Source: Smittia aterrima
Lineage: Eukaryota; Arthropoda; Insecta; Diptera; Chironomidae
Direction of reading: 5' to 3'
DNA length: 64,000 nucleotides
Assembly: GCA_033063855.1 (NCBI GenBank)
Contig: CP093829.1
Location: forward strand, 9,930,243-9,994,242
The number at the start of each line of letters is the position of its first letter. The first letter of the stretch is position 1. The translations under genes were made by a program, and so were the position numbers. This document shows, piece after piece, positions 54,156-64,000 of this stretch. The notes beneath the pieces were generated by a model, which searched no databases, was not told the DNA's origin, and saw only the letters and a list, made by a program, of their open reading frames with translations.

Positions 54156-54713
54156 TTATGAAGTTGAATCTGAAGAGTCGCGAGCTTCTAATGCTGAGTC
54201 GATTTGTTTTGTACTTTCGAGTTGCTCGTAGTCAACCGTCGCTTCATCTGGCAGATCTTCTTCAGCAGCGTCCTCTTCTATTTGAGTCGACACTTGTTTA
54301 CTGACTTGCTCAAAGGATTCAGGATATTTAGATTCAAGTTTTCCTTTGATGGTTCGAATCTTCTTGAAAATGTATTCAAGATCTTTCTTCATCTCAATCA
54401 AAAGTTTGCAATTCTTTCTGTAATCCTCTGTGACATTCTTCAGTCGATTTTGACTGAGATTGTTGCAATTGGCAAGCATTTCATTTGTTTTCTCGAATCT
54501 CTGAAGCCTAAAACGAAACAAAGAGTTGAATTAAATTTTACAAAAACAGTTTTGAGTGAATATTTACATTTGTTTCTGCGATTTCATGATTGACGAGATG
54601 TCTCCTTGATTAACAACACCAGCGAGTTGCTGCACAAATATTTCAGGCGCTGTGAAGTTCTGAAAGCATTCGAAATCGCTTGTTGTGTTAAAGCTTGTTG
54701 TACTCTGCTGCAT
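54156..54713 (-). CDS. KXD1: KXD1 copy D
   Basis: Exon 1 is 54568-54713, exon 2 is 54156-54507, 165 residues, intact. One visible change is SSIMKSQ for SSIIKSQ in exon 1. It lies 135 bases downstream of the intact CSN4 stop on the same strand. As the neighbour of the only full CSN4, this is the best candidate for the ancestral locus. Confidence 0.91.
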
Positions 54714-54848
54714 TTTATTTTATTTTGTTTATTTCACTAGAAAGAATATCAAGCGGCGTAGTTTTTCTTCCTGGAATTTTCTTCAAAACACGAATGAGCT
54801 GCCGTTGAAAAACATTTTTTATTGATAAGTATTTTAAGGAGACAAAGA

Positions 54849-56258
54849 TTAATGAATCATTTCTTCGTCCAACTTCTTTGCAATCCAGGCTGGCTCTGCT
54901 GATGTGATCTTCTCGATAATGTTGTTGACTTGATAGCAAAGACTTTGAATTTGCTTGTCCCATTGAGGAAGAATTTCGCGAGCTAGAAAATGATTCGAAT
55001 TTAATTTTACTGAGAAGAAGAAAAACTAAGAATAATTTACCTTCGAAGTTGACAATTCCGTCGATTTGATCGATGTATCCATTCATTCGTCCTTCAGTGA
55101 TCATTTGACTTGCAATGCGCTCAGCTTTCTTTGGAGGAATTTCCAAGAGAGCACCGAGTTCCTCGAATGTGATGTTGTTATACAATTTGCTAGCTGATAA
55201 CAAATTATGCTCGAACACTGCACGATCTAAGATTGACGATCCGTCAACAGTTTTAGCTTTCTGATGATCCATGAGGAGAGCTTCGAATTCTTGAAGTTCA
55301 GTTCGTTTGATGATTCGATCCAAATACATTTTCTCGAGAATATTGTAAGCAGGCAGGTGTTGACAACGTTCATCCTTGAACAAAGTTGCAAGCATACGAG
55401 AGCGTTGCTGTCCGGCAGAAGCCAAAACTGTGCAGAGTAGAGCTTTCTTCAATGCGATCAAACGTTCTTCTTCGTCAACCTCACTGCGATAAGACAATTC
55501 GTTGTAGCGTTGAGCAGCTTCAATAAATTTGCGACGATAGTCGAGGACTCGAGCGTAGCAAACTTTGTAGAGAATCTGAAGAGTTTCATTCTTAGTATCA
55601 GCTTGAAGCATCGAAGCGCGATTGATAAAGGATTCAGCCATTGCAGCATCTTCATCTTCCAAGTAGAGACGAGCGATCTTCAAATACGTTTCCAACTTAT
55701 AGTCGACAGAGTATTGTCTAAAGCATAAAAGAAATTAGTAAACAAGCTCCGCGGTATTCAAGAATTTTCTCACCTTTGGCCAGTCTCAAGAGGAATAAGT
55801 CCTAAAACATTTGCTGCTTCACGCCATTGCTCTTGACGTTCATAGATTGAAGATAATTGCTGTCTGATTGTGGCAACTTGTTCCTCGAAGGAGATCACAC
55901 GTGGCTGGACTCTATCTAATGTGTAGTTGCCGATGTCCTTTGAAATCTCGTCGGGAAGTTTAGCGAAATGAGCGCAGATCTCAGTCAAGATCTGACGTGA
56001 AATCACCAAACTGACTTGATCATTAACAACTGAAATTAATTAAATCATCAGTCATTATCTCAGAAGAGTATTAGAAAAGATAATTCAAAACTCCGACTTA
56101 CTTGCTTCAATAAATATTTTGAGATTATCGATTTGATCATCATTTGTTTGAAAAATCGTATCCAGAAGAGTTCGATATCGATCTGCTTGCTCCTTGTGAC
56201 CACCTGAAGATCCACTTAATGTAGCTAGTTGTTGCCGAAGCATTGATTGAGAGTTCAT
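54849..56258 (-). CDS. CSN4: COP9 signalosome subunit 4
   Basis: PCI-domain subunit of the COP9 signalosome, which removes NEDD8 from cullins and so controls SCF-type ubiquitin ligases. Exons: 56102-56258 (ATG 56256-56258), 55774-56029, 55041-55717 and 54849-54982, in total 1224 bases, 407 residues, matching the usual size (human 406). Start: MNSQSMLRQQLATLSGSSGG. TPR-like helices include YLKIARLYLEDEDAAMAESF. PCI/winged helix: FEELGALLEIPPKKAERIAS and GRMNGYIDQIDGIVNFEGAR. It ends KKLDEEMIH. All splice sites are canonical. It is the source of one near-complete and three short duplicates in the window. Confidence 0.96.
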
Positions 56259-58225
56259 TTTGATTTTAGAAGAAAAATATAATTTCGTTTTTATTTTGTT
56301 GACAAGAAATTCTTATTTTACTGAATACATCGAAAACGAGACTGCAGCGACATCTACGGATCCTCGCTTCGAAATCTAAAGTTTCGTTAATAAAATATTT
56401 TTGATTTATTTTTCTTAAATTGTAAAACAAACGTAGACTAAACATCTTAAATGACAACTTAATTCAAATATTTTAAACATTTCAATTAAATGAAATATTA
56501 AACGAAAAACTATTTTTATCATTTGACAAAATATTTTTGTGCGAAACGACGTCCTCTCATAAATCCTAAGCTCCTTTCGTTTGCAGCAGAAAAACATAAT
56601 ACTCTCTCTTGTCATTCACCCAAAGCATCATCAACCTCTCATACCTCTTTAATGATTATTCCCAACACATGCAAACGTCGAAAACGTGCCTCAAAATATA
56701 AGCTTGAAATCAAAGCGAGGGAGATTTTTTGTTCTGTTTTGCAGACAGAGTTCTCTCGACTCATACTTATTTCGCAACGAAAACGAGTGATTCTGAAATT
56801 TTTGACCGTTGCTATGGTTTCTCAGCTGCCGATTTCATCGTCGCATTTTCGCGTTTTGCGTATTTTCGTTTCGTACTTCAAGCGGCTCGTCGGAGTCGCG
56901 AAGAAAACGACTCATCTAATTTAGCGACTTGATTTTTTATGATAATTCGTACCGCGCGAATCTTAGAACAAGAAGGCGAAAAAAAAACTTGTTCCGCTCG
57001 ACGGCCAGTGCCAAAATATCAATAAAGTATCAAGGTTCAATCACCCCTTCAAACGAAGAAAAATCTGCCGAAAAAAAAAGTTTCAGGCGCATGAAGAAAA
57101 AAGAAATCATCTCAAGTAGATTTTTTTCACCCTCGCACTTTTTCTTGCCATTTCCATGCCTCCTCTCACTCTTCACTCTCCTCCTTTCCCGTTCGTATCA
57201 CACTCTATGAAGAATTATGCTTTGATGAAGGGTTTTTGTGATTGAAAGCGGAATGAACCATGAATCAAAGTATGAAAGAGTCAACGAAGGAAATGGATAG
57301 AAATATTATTTCGAAGTTAACATAGAAGAAGAAAAAATCCTTCAGAAAGTTGTCCAAGTTCTCGTCTTAAATCGATCCTTTTTCATCTCTCGACGATGAT
57401 ACTTTTGCCCTGATCCATCGTACCATTGTGTGCATGTTGAAGATGGAAAAAAGGAAAGAACAAGAAGACTCAGAGCGAGTTGCGGATGGAAACATCTGCC
57501 AACTTTTAATCCTCGGCTTGTGAGTGTGTAGGAGTCGAGCGGAGCGGTATGTGTCTTTAAGACGACTGCCAGGCCGTTGACGAGGCTTAAAATCTTTGCT
57601 CGTTCTCTCTCTCCCTTTCCCGCTCCACCTTTTTTGATATTGCACAACGACAATCGACTGTGTTAAGGATTCATTCGACATGTACGACATCGAGCGGCTT
57701 AAAACATAATGCCAAAGTTATTTGTTCGTCGGGCCGAAAGACCCTCGCGTTTTATCGTCGTCGCATCAAACTCTTCATCATCATCTCGATGCGATGTTTC
57801 CCTATTTCTTAGCTCTTCTTCTTGCTATTATTCCACACAGCTAAACATTTCGCTACCCATCGCTTTGGGCTTTTTACTGAGTTGCCTTGCGGCTTCAAAT
57901 CTTTCTTCTTCCTTTTGCTGTTCTTGTTGTTGTTTCATCATTGGTTCGGTTTGAAACGCGCCGTGCTTTGTTGGTGTGTATGAACGAGCATTTCAGTCGC
58001 AAGCTGAGAGCTCTCGGTAGAGGATGTGCTGAAACGAAGTCGCACGAGTCGGAAAGGGAATAAAAGAAAAAGTATTTTTTTGAGTGAAGATAGAAAGAAT
58101 TTTGTTTTCGCGCTTTTTGATCATCAAGCATTGAGAGTAATTTCAGCGGATTTTACGCCGCGCGCGTGTGAATAAAAAAAGATTAAAGAACAAAAAGAAA
58201 AATAAAATCAGATCAAGCTAACAAG
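56259..58225. other. Upstream of CSN4 and of the MADF-BESS gene
   Basis: 56259 to about 56800 is duplicated at 33829 to about 34285 and probably holds the CSN4 promoter. From 56800 to 58225 is the 5' flank and UTR of the MADF-BESS gene, with TC-rich and CG-containing patches (for example CGCGCGCG near 58160). Frames at 56523-56924 and 57709-57954 look like chance. Confidence 0.6.
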
Positions 58226-59521
58226 ATGAGTTCGCTTGCTGCGTTTGCTAATTTGGATGTTGATAAACTGATACAAGACATTGCCTCGCGGCCCGCGATC
58301 TGGGATAAAAATTTCAACGGAAGACAAAATAAAGGGTTTCTTGAAGAGACTTGGGATGAGCTTGTAAGTATTTTCTTTTTCTGCTTGAATTGTAATTTAA
58401 TCCTGAAGCTTAATTTCTTCTCCGTTTTGTTGCAGGCCGCGATCCATAATGCTCCGAGTAAGTGTTATTATGTTGAACACACATTTTCATCTTTTTGTTT
58501 GTGGTTCGTGCATCATCATCGTGCAATGATGATGTTAAGAGAAAGAGAGAGGGAGAATGAATCATCGAGAGAACATCATTGTTGATTCTACTCTCTCGCG
58601 TATTCACTTTACGTTCATTCATGAATATATTTCTTGCGTATTTCTAAATGTTTATGTTTTATGATTTTTTTTTATTAATCATTTTAGAAAAGATCATCAA
58701 AGCAAAGTGGAAGGGATTACGAGACAATTTTCGTATTCAATGGAAAATGATTCCACGTGATGAGAATGATCAACTCCTTGTTTCGCCGGAAGGTAAAAGA
58801 AAATATCTTTTAAAAATCTTTGAAACTAAATATTTTTGTTTTTAAAGAATTCACTGGAACCAAATGGCAATACTATCGCCCACTTCTCTTCTTGGCTGAA
58901 AATATGGGAAAGTCAAGAAACAGTTACAACAATCAGTTCGACGACTCAAATTTCGAGCTTCTTCATCAGTTCGAGCCGGCAATAGAAATTCCGAGCGACG
59001 ACGATCTCGATGAAGACACAAAACCAGAAATCTCACCAAAGCTTCACCAAAGACTAATGGCAGCTGCATTAAAGACACAACGAGACATGTCACCGTCACC
59101 ACAAAATCAGTCAAGATCACATCAGAGACAGCCATCGTCAAAGTTGCGTCCAATACCTCAGCTCAATCTTATGGACGTTCACTCTCTTTTAGCACGAGCC
59201 ACTGTTGGTCAAACGACAATCTCACCAGCTCCAATGCATCAAAATCACAATCAACAACAAAGCGCGAGCTCAACATCTTCAAATGCAAAACGAAGAAAGA
59301 CTGATGAGGTAACGACAACTGGATGTGGGGCCAGCTCAAACGATGAATATCCAACAGCATCAAGTCCAAATCCAAATTCCTCAAACGACGACGACTATCA
59401 CTTTCTCATGAGCTTGCAACCGTATCTTACTCAGATCCAAGCGCCACAAAAGCTTCGACTTCGAATGAGAATCCAAAAACTTATTTTTAAGGAACTTTAT
59501 AAAGATGAAATTGACGACTAA
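58226..59521 (+). CDS. MADF-BESS domain transcriptional regulator
   Basis: Adf-1/Dip3-type DNA-binding protein. Exons: 58226-58363, 58436-58457 (only 22 bases), 58688-58792 and 58848-59521 (TAA), 939 bases, 312 residues. The MADF domain is about residues 12-105: DKLIQDIASRPAIWDKNFNG, GFLEETWDEL, KAKWKGLRDNFRIQWK and TGTKWQYYRPLLFLAE, with the expected Trp residues. The linker is Ser/Gln-rich and acidic. The BESS motif is near the C-terminus: DDDYHFLMSLQPYLTQI then RMRIQKLIFKEL. Family is certain; the family is large in Diptera and I cannot name the orthologue. Confidence 0.93.
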
Positions 59522-59972
59522 TCAAATCAATTCAGCAAAACATTTGTATCCTCAACATGCCATTTACCCGATAAGACTTAGTTTTAAGTGATAATTATAA
59601 AATGATTTTGGCAGGTATTGAATAAAAATTGATTTCATTGGAGAGAAAAAGAAGTTTTTTTATTAGCGATTATCTCATTTGAGTTAGAGGGCAATGTACG
59701 AGGATCAATTTGATATCTCTTCGCATATCGCATATCGATAAGGAATCGTATGGCGTTATTAACTTTTAATGTTCAAAACGAGTTCTCACTTGTTTTGAGT
59801 TAAGGAGAACTCGCGCTCTCAGAGCTTAACGATTCTCTGGAACTGGAAATTGTTATCATCGTGTGGTTAAATTTAAATAAAGAATTGAGTCGAAAGAGAG
59901 CTCATTAGGTTTGAGACAGTCGTCGTGTCAAGAAGTGGAAGTCAAATTATTAAATAGATTTTAATCGAAAAA
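59522..59972 (+). other. Spacer between the MADF-BESS gene and Reg-2
   Basis: 3' UTR (GAATAAAAAT near 59619) then the Reg-2 5' flank. It contains a short direct repeat CGCATATCG near 59724-59738. No gene. Confidence 0.6.
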
Positions 59973-60896
59973 ATGAGCTGTTTATCGCGTTTTAGATTAA
60001 TTACTTTTGATGTTACGGACACTCTCATAAAGTTTCGAACAGCCCCAGGAAAGCAATATGGAGAGATTGGAGCTTTGTTCGGTGTAAACCAAGACGATCA
60101 GCATGATCTCGTCGCAAACTTCAGAGCAAATTGGTGAGTGTTGATGGAAGTTCTCGTGACCTTGGAAATTAAATGAAGTTCTCGTCGTCTCGTCGTAGGA
60201 GAAAAATGAATCGCTCGCATCCAAATTTCGGTCTGAAAACGAAGATCGGAGAGAGAGAATGGTGGAGAAGACTCATTCGAGGTAATAAATATAATAATTC
60301 TCCATTTCCCTTTGTAAATACTTTCTCATGCATTTCAAGGCACTTTCGATGCACATCAACTGTCGGATGAAAAAGTAAACAGCATGACAAACTATTTATT
60401 GGATTTGTATAAGACATCAACCTGCTGGCAATTGACTTATGGCACAGTTGACTTCTTAAACTTCTTGAAGCTCCAGAAGCAGTTTGCGAGTCAGAATGGG
60501 AGAAACCATGAACCTCACTTCAAGATCGGCGTCATCAGCAACTTTGACAGTCGCTTGGACGTTCTCTTACGAAATATGAAGCTTCACCAATACTTCGATT
60601 TCGTGTTGGGCTCTTACCAAGCCGGAGTTGAGAAACCGGACAAAGAAATTTTCGAACTTGCTATGAAGCAAAGCGAGTTGAAAGACTTAAAACCTGAGCA
60701 GTGTCTTCATGTTGGTGACACTCCAGTTACTGATTACTTCGGTCCGAGAAATGCCGGCTGGTATAGTCTCTTGATTCATGAACGTCCTGTAGAGAAGCTA
60801 AGAGAGAAGTACGGAGACAAAATTGAAGATCATCACGTTTATCAGAATTTCATTGATTTGCACAAGGACATCTCGAAAGATTATATAAAGTTTTGA
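59973..60896 (+). CDS. Reg-2: Reg-2 / HDHD3-like HAD-family hydrolase
   Basis: Orthologue of fly rhythmically expressed gene 2. Exons: 59973-60133, 60199-60281 and 60340-60896, 801 bases, 266 residues. Start MSCLSRFRLITFDVTDTLI. HAD motif I is DVTDT: the nucleophile Asp is present, but the usual second Asp is Thr, as in the HDHD3 group, so phosphatase activity is doubtful. Motif II is GVISNFDSR, motif III the Lys of VEKPDKEIF, motif IV HVGDTPVTDY. The cap domain contains the region around WWRRLIRGTFD. Both introns are about 60 bases. Confidence 0.94.
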
Positions 60897-62132
60897 TAAG
60901 GCAGCAACATTTTGATTAATTTTTCTTTTCTGAAAGTAATAAAAATTAAAAGAATCTTGAATTCTCCAGAACTATAAATTTTTTATTCATCTTTCTTTCC
61001 TCGGCTTTTGAAAGATTCAAGGAGGGAAATTGTTTTTAGGAGAAAATTGCGATTTAAGGATATTAAAATATGACATTGTTTAAGTTTATCGTTATTGGTA
61101 TCGACAATGTACCAAGGTATTCATTTTAAAGCGTTTTCTTTTATCATTCGTACAAACTGATAAATTTTTGATGAAGTGAAGTTGTTACAAAAATATTTTT
61201 TTTTCATGAAATTTATTGAACGAAATTTTCTTTCTTTATCACTGCGTCAAATCTCCATCTTCTCAAGATATCTTGACGGCGATATATTTTTATTTTGTTT
61301 GATTTGTTTGAATGAAATTGCATTTAAGTAACTAAGAAGCGTCTTAAGAAGGTTGCACAAGCGTTTTTGTCGTGCAACACTCGTATCGCAAACACAAAAG
61401 TTTTTTGAAACACATTTTAAAGAAGAAAATTGTTAGAGACAACAAGAACTTAGAATATCTACGTAAATTTCAGTGTAACTGTTAATTTAATCGTCAAACT
61501 GAAATTAACGTGAAACAAATAATTTTGAAATCGTCCAGAATATTCTGCTCCCCAATCGGAAGAATGCTAATCAAACTACTTCCTTCTCAAGCCTTTCCAT
61601 TCACCAACTTTTTAGAAGCACTTAAATCTTTCTTAAATCTGTCGCCTTCTTCTATAAGATCTACAACGAAAAGAAACAAAATCAATGACAGGGATGAAAG
61701 AATTCGAAGAAAAAACTGAAGTGTGCAAAGTTATAAGTTTGTGTTTTCCTAAACTAAAATATTTCGATCAACGGAGATCATCATTCATTAAGTTTTTTTT
61801 TCTTGTTATTGACAGTCTTCAAAAGAATGACATGAGGATCATTATCATCAACATAATTCTTTAAGTACAATTGCATTTTTAACAATTTCACGAGACATTT
61901 AAAATGTTCAAAGTTTTTTACAATCACTAGAAATTTTTTGTTAAGGGATGAAATAAGCTTTGGGATAAATTTACGAAGAAATGAATGAACTATGAATACT
62001 ACATCTTCCTGAACTAGAAATATTCTGATTATTCATTCGCTAATCGTTTTAAAATTCTTATCTTGGCTGACGACGCTGACACAAACATGTTAAGTCGAGC
62101 ACACTATGAATTTGTTTATAGCACACAACAAC
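60897..62132. other. Spacer between Reg-2 and ttd14 (convergent 3' ends)
   Basis: AT-rich 3' UTRs; AATAAAAATT at about 60938 is a likely Reg-2 poly(A) signal. The frame at 61510-61719 is unsupported. Confidence 0.6.
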
Positions 62133-63352
62133 TCAATTCGATGGTCCGGGCTCACAATCGTCATTGTCATCGTGCGTGTGCAACTCACCGTGTAAACTGT
62201 AACAGAACTTTTTCGTGTTGTTCCAGTCTTCTTTGAGAGATAAGTTAAACATGGAGTAGTAAGGATCTCCAGTTACTTCCTTTATGATGTTCAGGAAGTT
62301 TGGCAAACTTTTCTTCAATTGCTCGCCTTCGAGAGATGTATAAGTCTCGAGCATGATCAAGCCACGACAGCGAGGATGGCTAGGTTCTTGATAGATGTCC
62401 ATCTGAAAGTATTGGTTGTTCACCAGGAAGCAACGACGTTTCTTGAAGATGGTGAAGTGGGCGTCGTCTTTCTGAGCCAGCATGTTCAGGTAATCACGTT
62501 GTGTGAGTTGAGTTTTCACCTCGATCGATTGTCCGTGGCAATGAGGGCGTCGTGTTGTGTGGATATAACTAAAAATAACAAAAATGATTTCGCGATCAAA
62601 GTCTACATTAAGATAGTTTTACCTCCAATGTCCATTGATTCCACGTTTTCGCAAGCGGGTCTGTACTCGTTGACCACTCGACTGCAAATAATGATGAACC
62701 ACGTTGAAGTCTTGGAATGAAGGAAAGAGTTCGTCGCGTAATGGTCCCGAAACGAGGAACTTGAGCTTTCGCGATGTACGCAAGAGACGATCTCCAGTGT
62801 CGATACTGAGCTTTTGACAAACGCATTCAATCATGCGATTGACTTTGGCTTCGAAATCTGTCGAATTATCGATGACATCAAAGTAAGGATGTCCAATCCA
62901 AGCAGAAGCGGCTTTATAATCAAGATCGCGAGCATGATCGACACCTTCTGAGCGGCACGAGTGTTCCTCACTAAAAATAAGTTTTAATCTTTAAATATCT
63001 TTAAAAGGCGCCATTTATTTTCCACACTTACGTTGAATAAAACTGCTCCGCTCCGTTTGCAGCAGAAACCATGTGAACAATCTGATTGTAGCGATTGTCC
63101 CGCATCTCAATTTCGTTCCACCCGTTGCTTTTCTTCATTCTCTCCCACTTGTCAGGTTCGATGTAGGCCGAAGCGTCCATTACTCCTCGATCGCATATAA
63201 TCTATCAAACGATAATAGAATTAGGTCTAATCCGGAACATTTTTATTACATTTCACTTACCAAGCAGTTTCTCCTGCATGATTTCGCAAGTTCGAAGTAC
63301 GTGTTCTCGATTTGAATCATCGTACGGAGAAGGTTCTCTTGGAACTTGTAGG
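62133..63352 (-). CDS. ttd14: TRPL translocation defect protein 14, 3' part (partial)
   Basis: In flies TTD14 is a GTP-binding protein needed for light-dependent TRPL trafficking in photoreceptors. Minus-strand exons read: 63261-63352, 63032-63201, 62623-62970 and 62133-62568, all in phase. They encode YKFQENLLRTMIQIENTYFE, CDRGVMDASAYIEPDKW, then FYSTEEHSCRSEGVDHARDL, AWIGHPYFDVIDNSTDFE, LRKRGINGHW and VKTQLTQRDYLNMLAQKDD. The tail RCFLVNNQYFQMDIYQEPSH and CRGLIMLETYTSLE belongs to the CYTH-like C-terminal half. The P-loop exon (GGPCGGKTT in family members) lies beyond 63352 and was not found in the window. The first exon seen starts in phase 1. No lesions. Confidence 0.93.
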
Positions 63353-64000
63353 CTAATGAAGAGAGAATAATTTTGGTTCGTTATCATTATTCCGATTAGA
63401 GTAATAATTTACTTGGAACTTGTGACAGCTACGTATGGTTAAAGTTAAAGCGAGCACAAAAAAAAAATAAATCAACAAATCACTAAGAATTGCGTAGCAT
63501 CTCGAAAGCTGCATGATTCGGAATTCAACCGGCTTAGGAGTCAAGTTTAAAATTTCTTGATATTTTCATTGAAAGGCCATGCCCGCGAAATAGGTTCCGC
63601 ATGACATGTCAATTGTTGATAACGCTACAATAGTAACAGCCAAAAATGTTTACATTCATCTCGAGAGCAAACTCAAAACGCCCAATTGTTGTTTATTTAA
63701 AACTTTTTGAAAACCAACAAATTAAAAATATTCGAGCGATAAAAGAAACAACAACAAGCATCGACGAAAATCAAGGTTTGTAGTATTAAAAAGTTTTATT
63801 TTGAGCAGGCAAAAGTCTTGACCGCCACCGAACAATCGCATCCTGTTTTGACTTTCAAAGTTCGCCTACAATGATTGAGCGGATTCCGCGAGATTTCTCT
63901 GCCAGAATCACGTCTATCAACATCGTTTTTCAATGAAGTTTATTGCATCTTGTTGCGTTATCGATTTTCCTTCCATGAAAACGTGGAGCGAACAAACACA
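63353..64000. other. Upstream of the ttd14 exons seen
   Basis: Probably ttd14 intron. A 13-base piece of the adjacent exon (CACAAGTTCCAAG, minus strand, near 63416-63428) recurs about 70 bases upstream of it, which may be chance. No exon with the expected GTP-binding loop is seen. Confidence 0.5.

Noticed and set aside
57709..57954. Ser-rich + strand frame with hydrophobic stretches
   Set aside because: Lies in the 5' flank of the MADF-BESS gene, low complexity, no conserved motif.
63405..63430. Extra ttd14 micro-exon suggested by a repeated ACAAGTTCCAAG
   Set aside because: No suitable acceptor and no family residues; only a 13-base match.

Overview
The window is AT-rich animal DNA, almost certainly insect and dipteran. 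The RDL GABA receptor, Veli/Lin-7, Arp6, Nervous wreck, CSN4, Reg-2 and TTD14 proteins all read like their fly orthologues. Compact AT-rich introns of about 50-70 bp and the overall composition suggest a nematoceran such as a midge; that last step is inference.

Layout: (1) 1-7559 (+) holds the 3' part of Rdl, including a pair of mutually exclusive exons of equal length and the M1-M4 exons. (2) 7560-14318 has no gene I can support. (3) 14319-19846 is compact: veli (+, first exon not found), Arp6 (-), and a divergently transcribed eight-exon zinc-finger gene with a triplicated novel-looking module. (4) 20844-24891 (-) is nwk (F-BAR plus two SH3 domains), 5' end not found. (5) 26.1-56.8 kb is a large segmental tandem duplication. 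It contains six F-box/LRR-like genes on + (three open, three broken), four intact KXD1 (BORC subunit) copies on -, one intact CSN4 (COP9 signalosome subunit 4), one nearly complete CSN4 copy with a scrambled first exon, and three short CSN4 fragments. (6) Inside it, 34.3-45.3 kb is a gene graveyard: intron-bearing fragments of Rme-8, a clip-type serine protease homologue and an insulin-receptor-like L domain, all disabled, together with a Tc1/mariner element, a long-inverted-repeat element and a hAT-type MITE. (7) 58.2-63.4 kb is ordinary again: a MADF-BESS regulator (+), Reg-2 (+) and the 3' part of ttd14 (-).

The most interesting part is the array. Its unit appears to be KXD1 - CSN4 (or remnant) - F-box type A - F-box type B, with two distinct promoter/leader types among the F-box genes. 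SCF substrate receptors (F-box proteins) and a subunit of the complex that deneddylates SCF ligases (CSN4) have been amplified side by side. Any functional meaning is inference; the structure itself is visible in the sequence. Exon boundaries given below were read by hand from GT/AG sites with checked reading phase.
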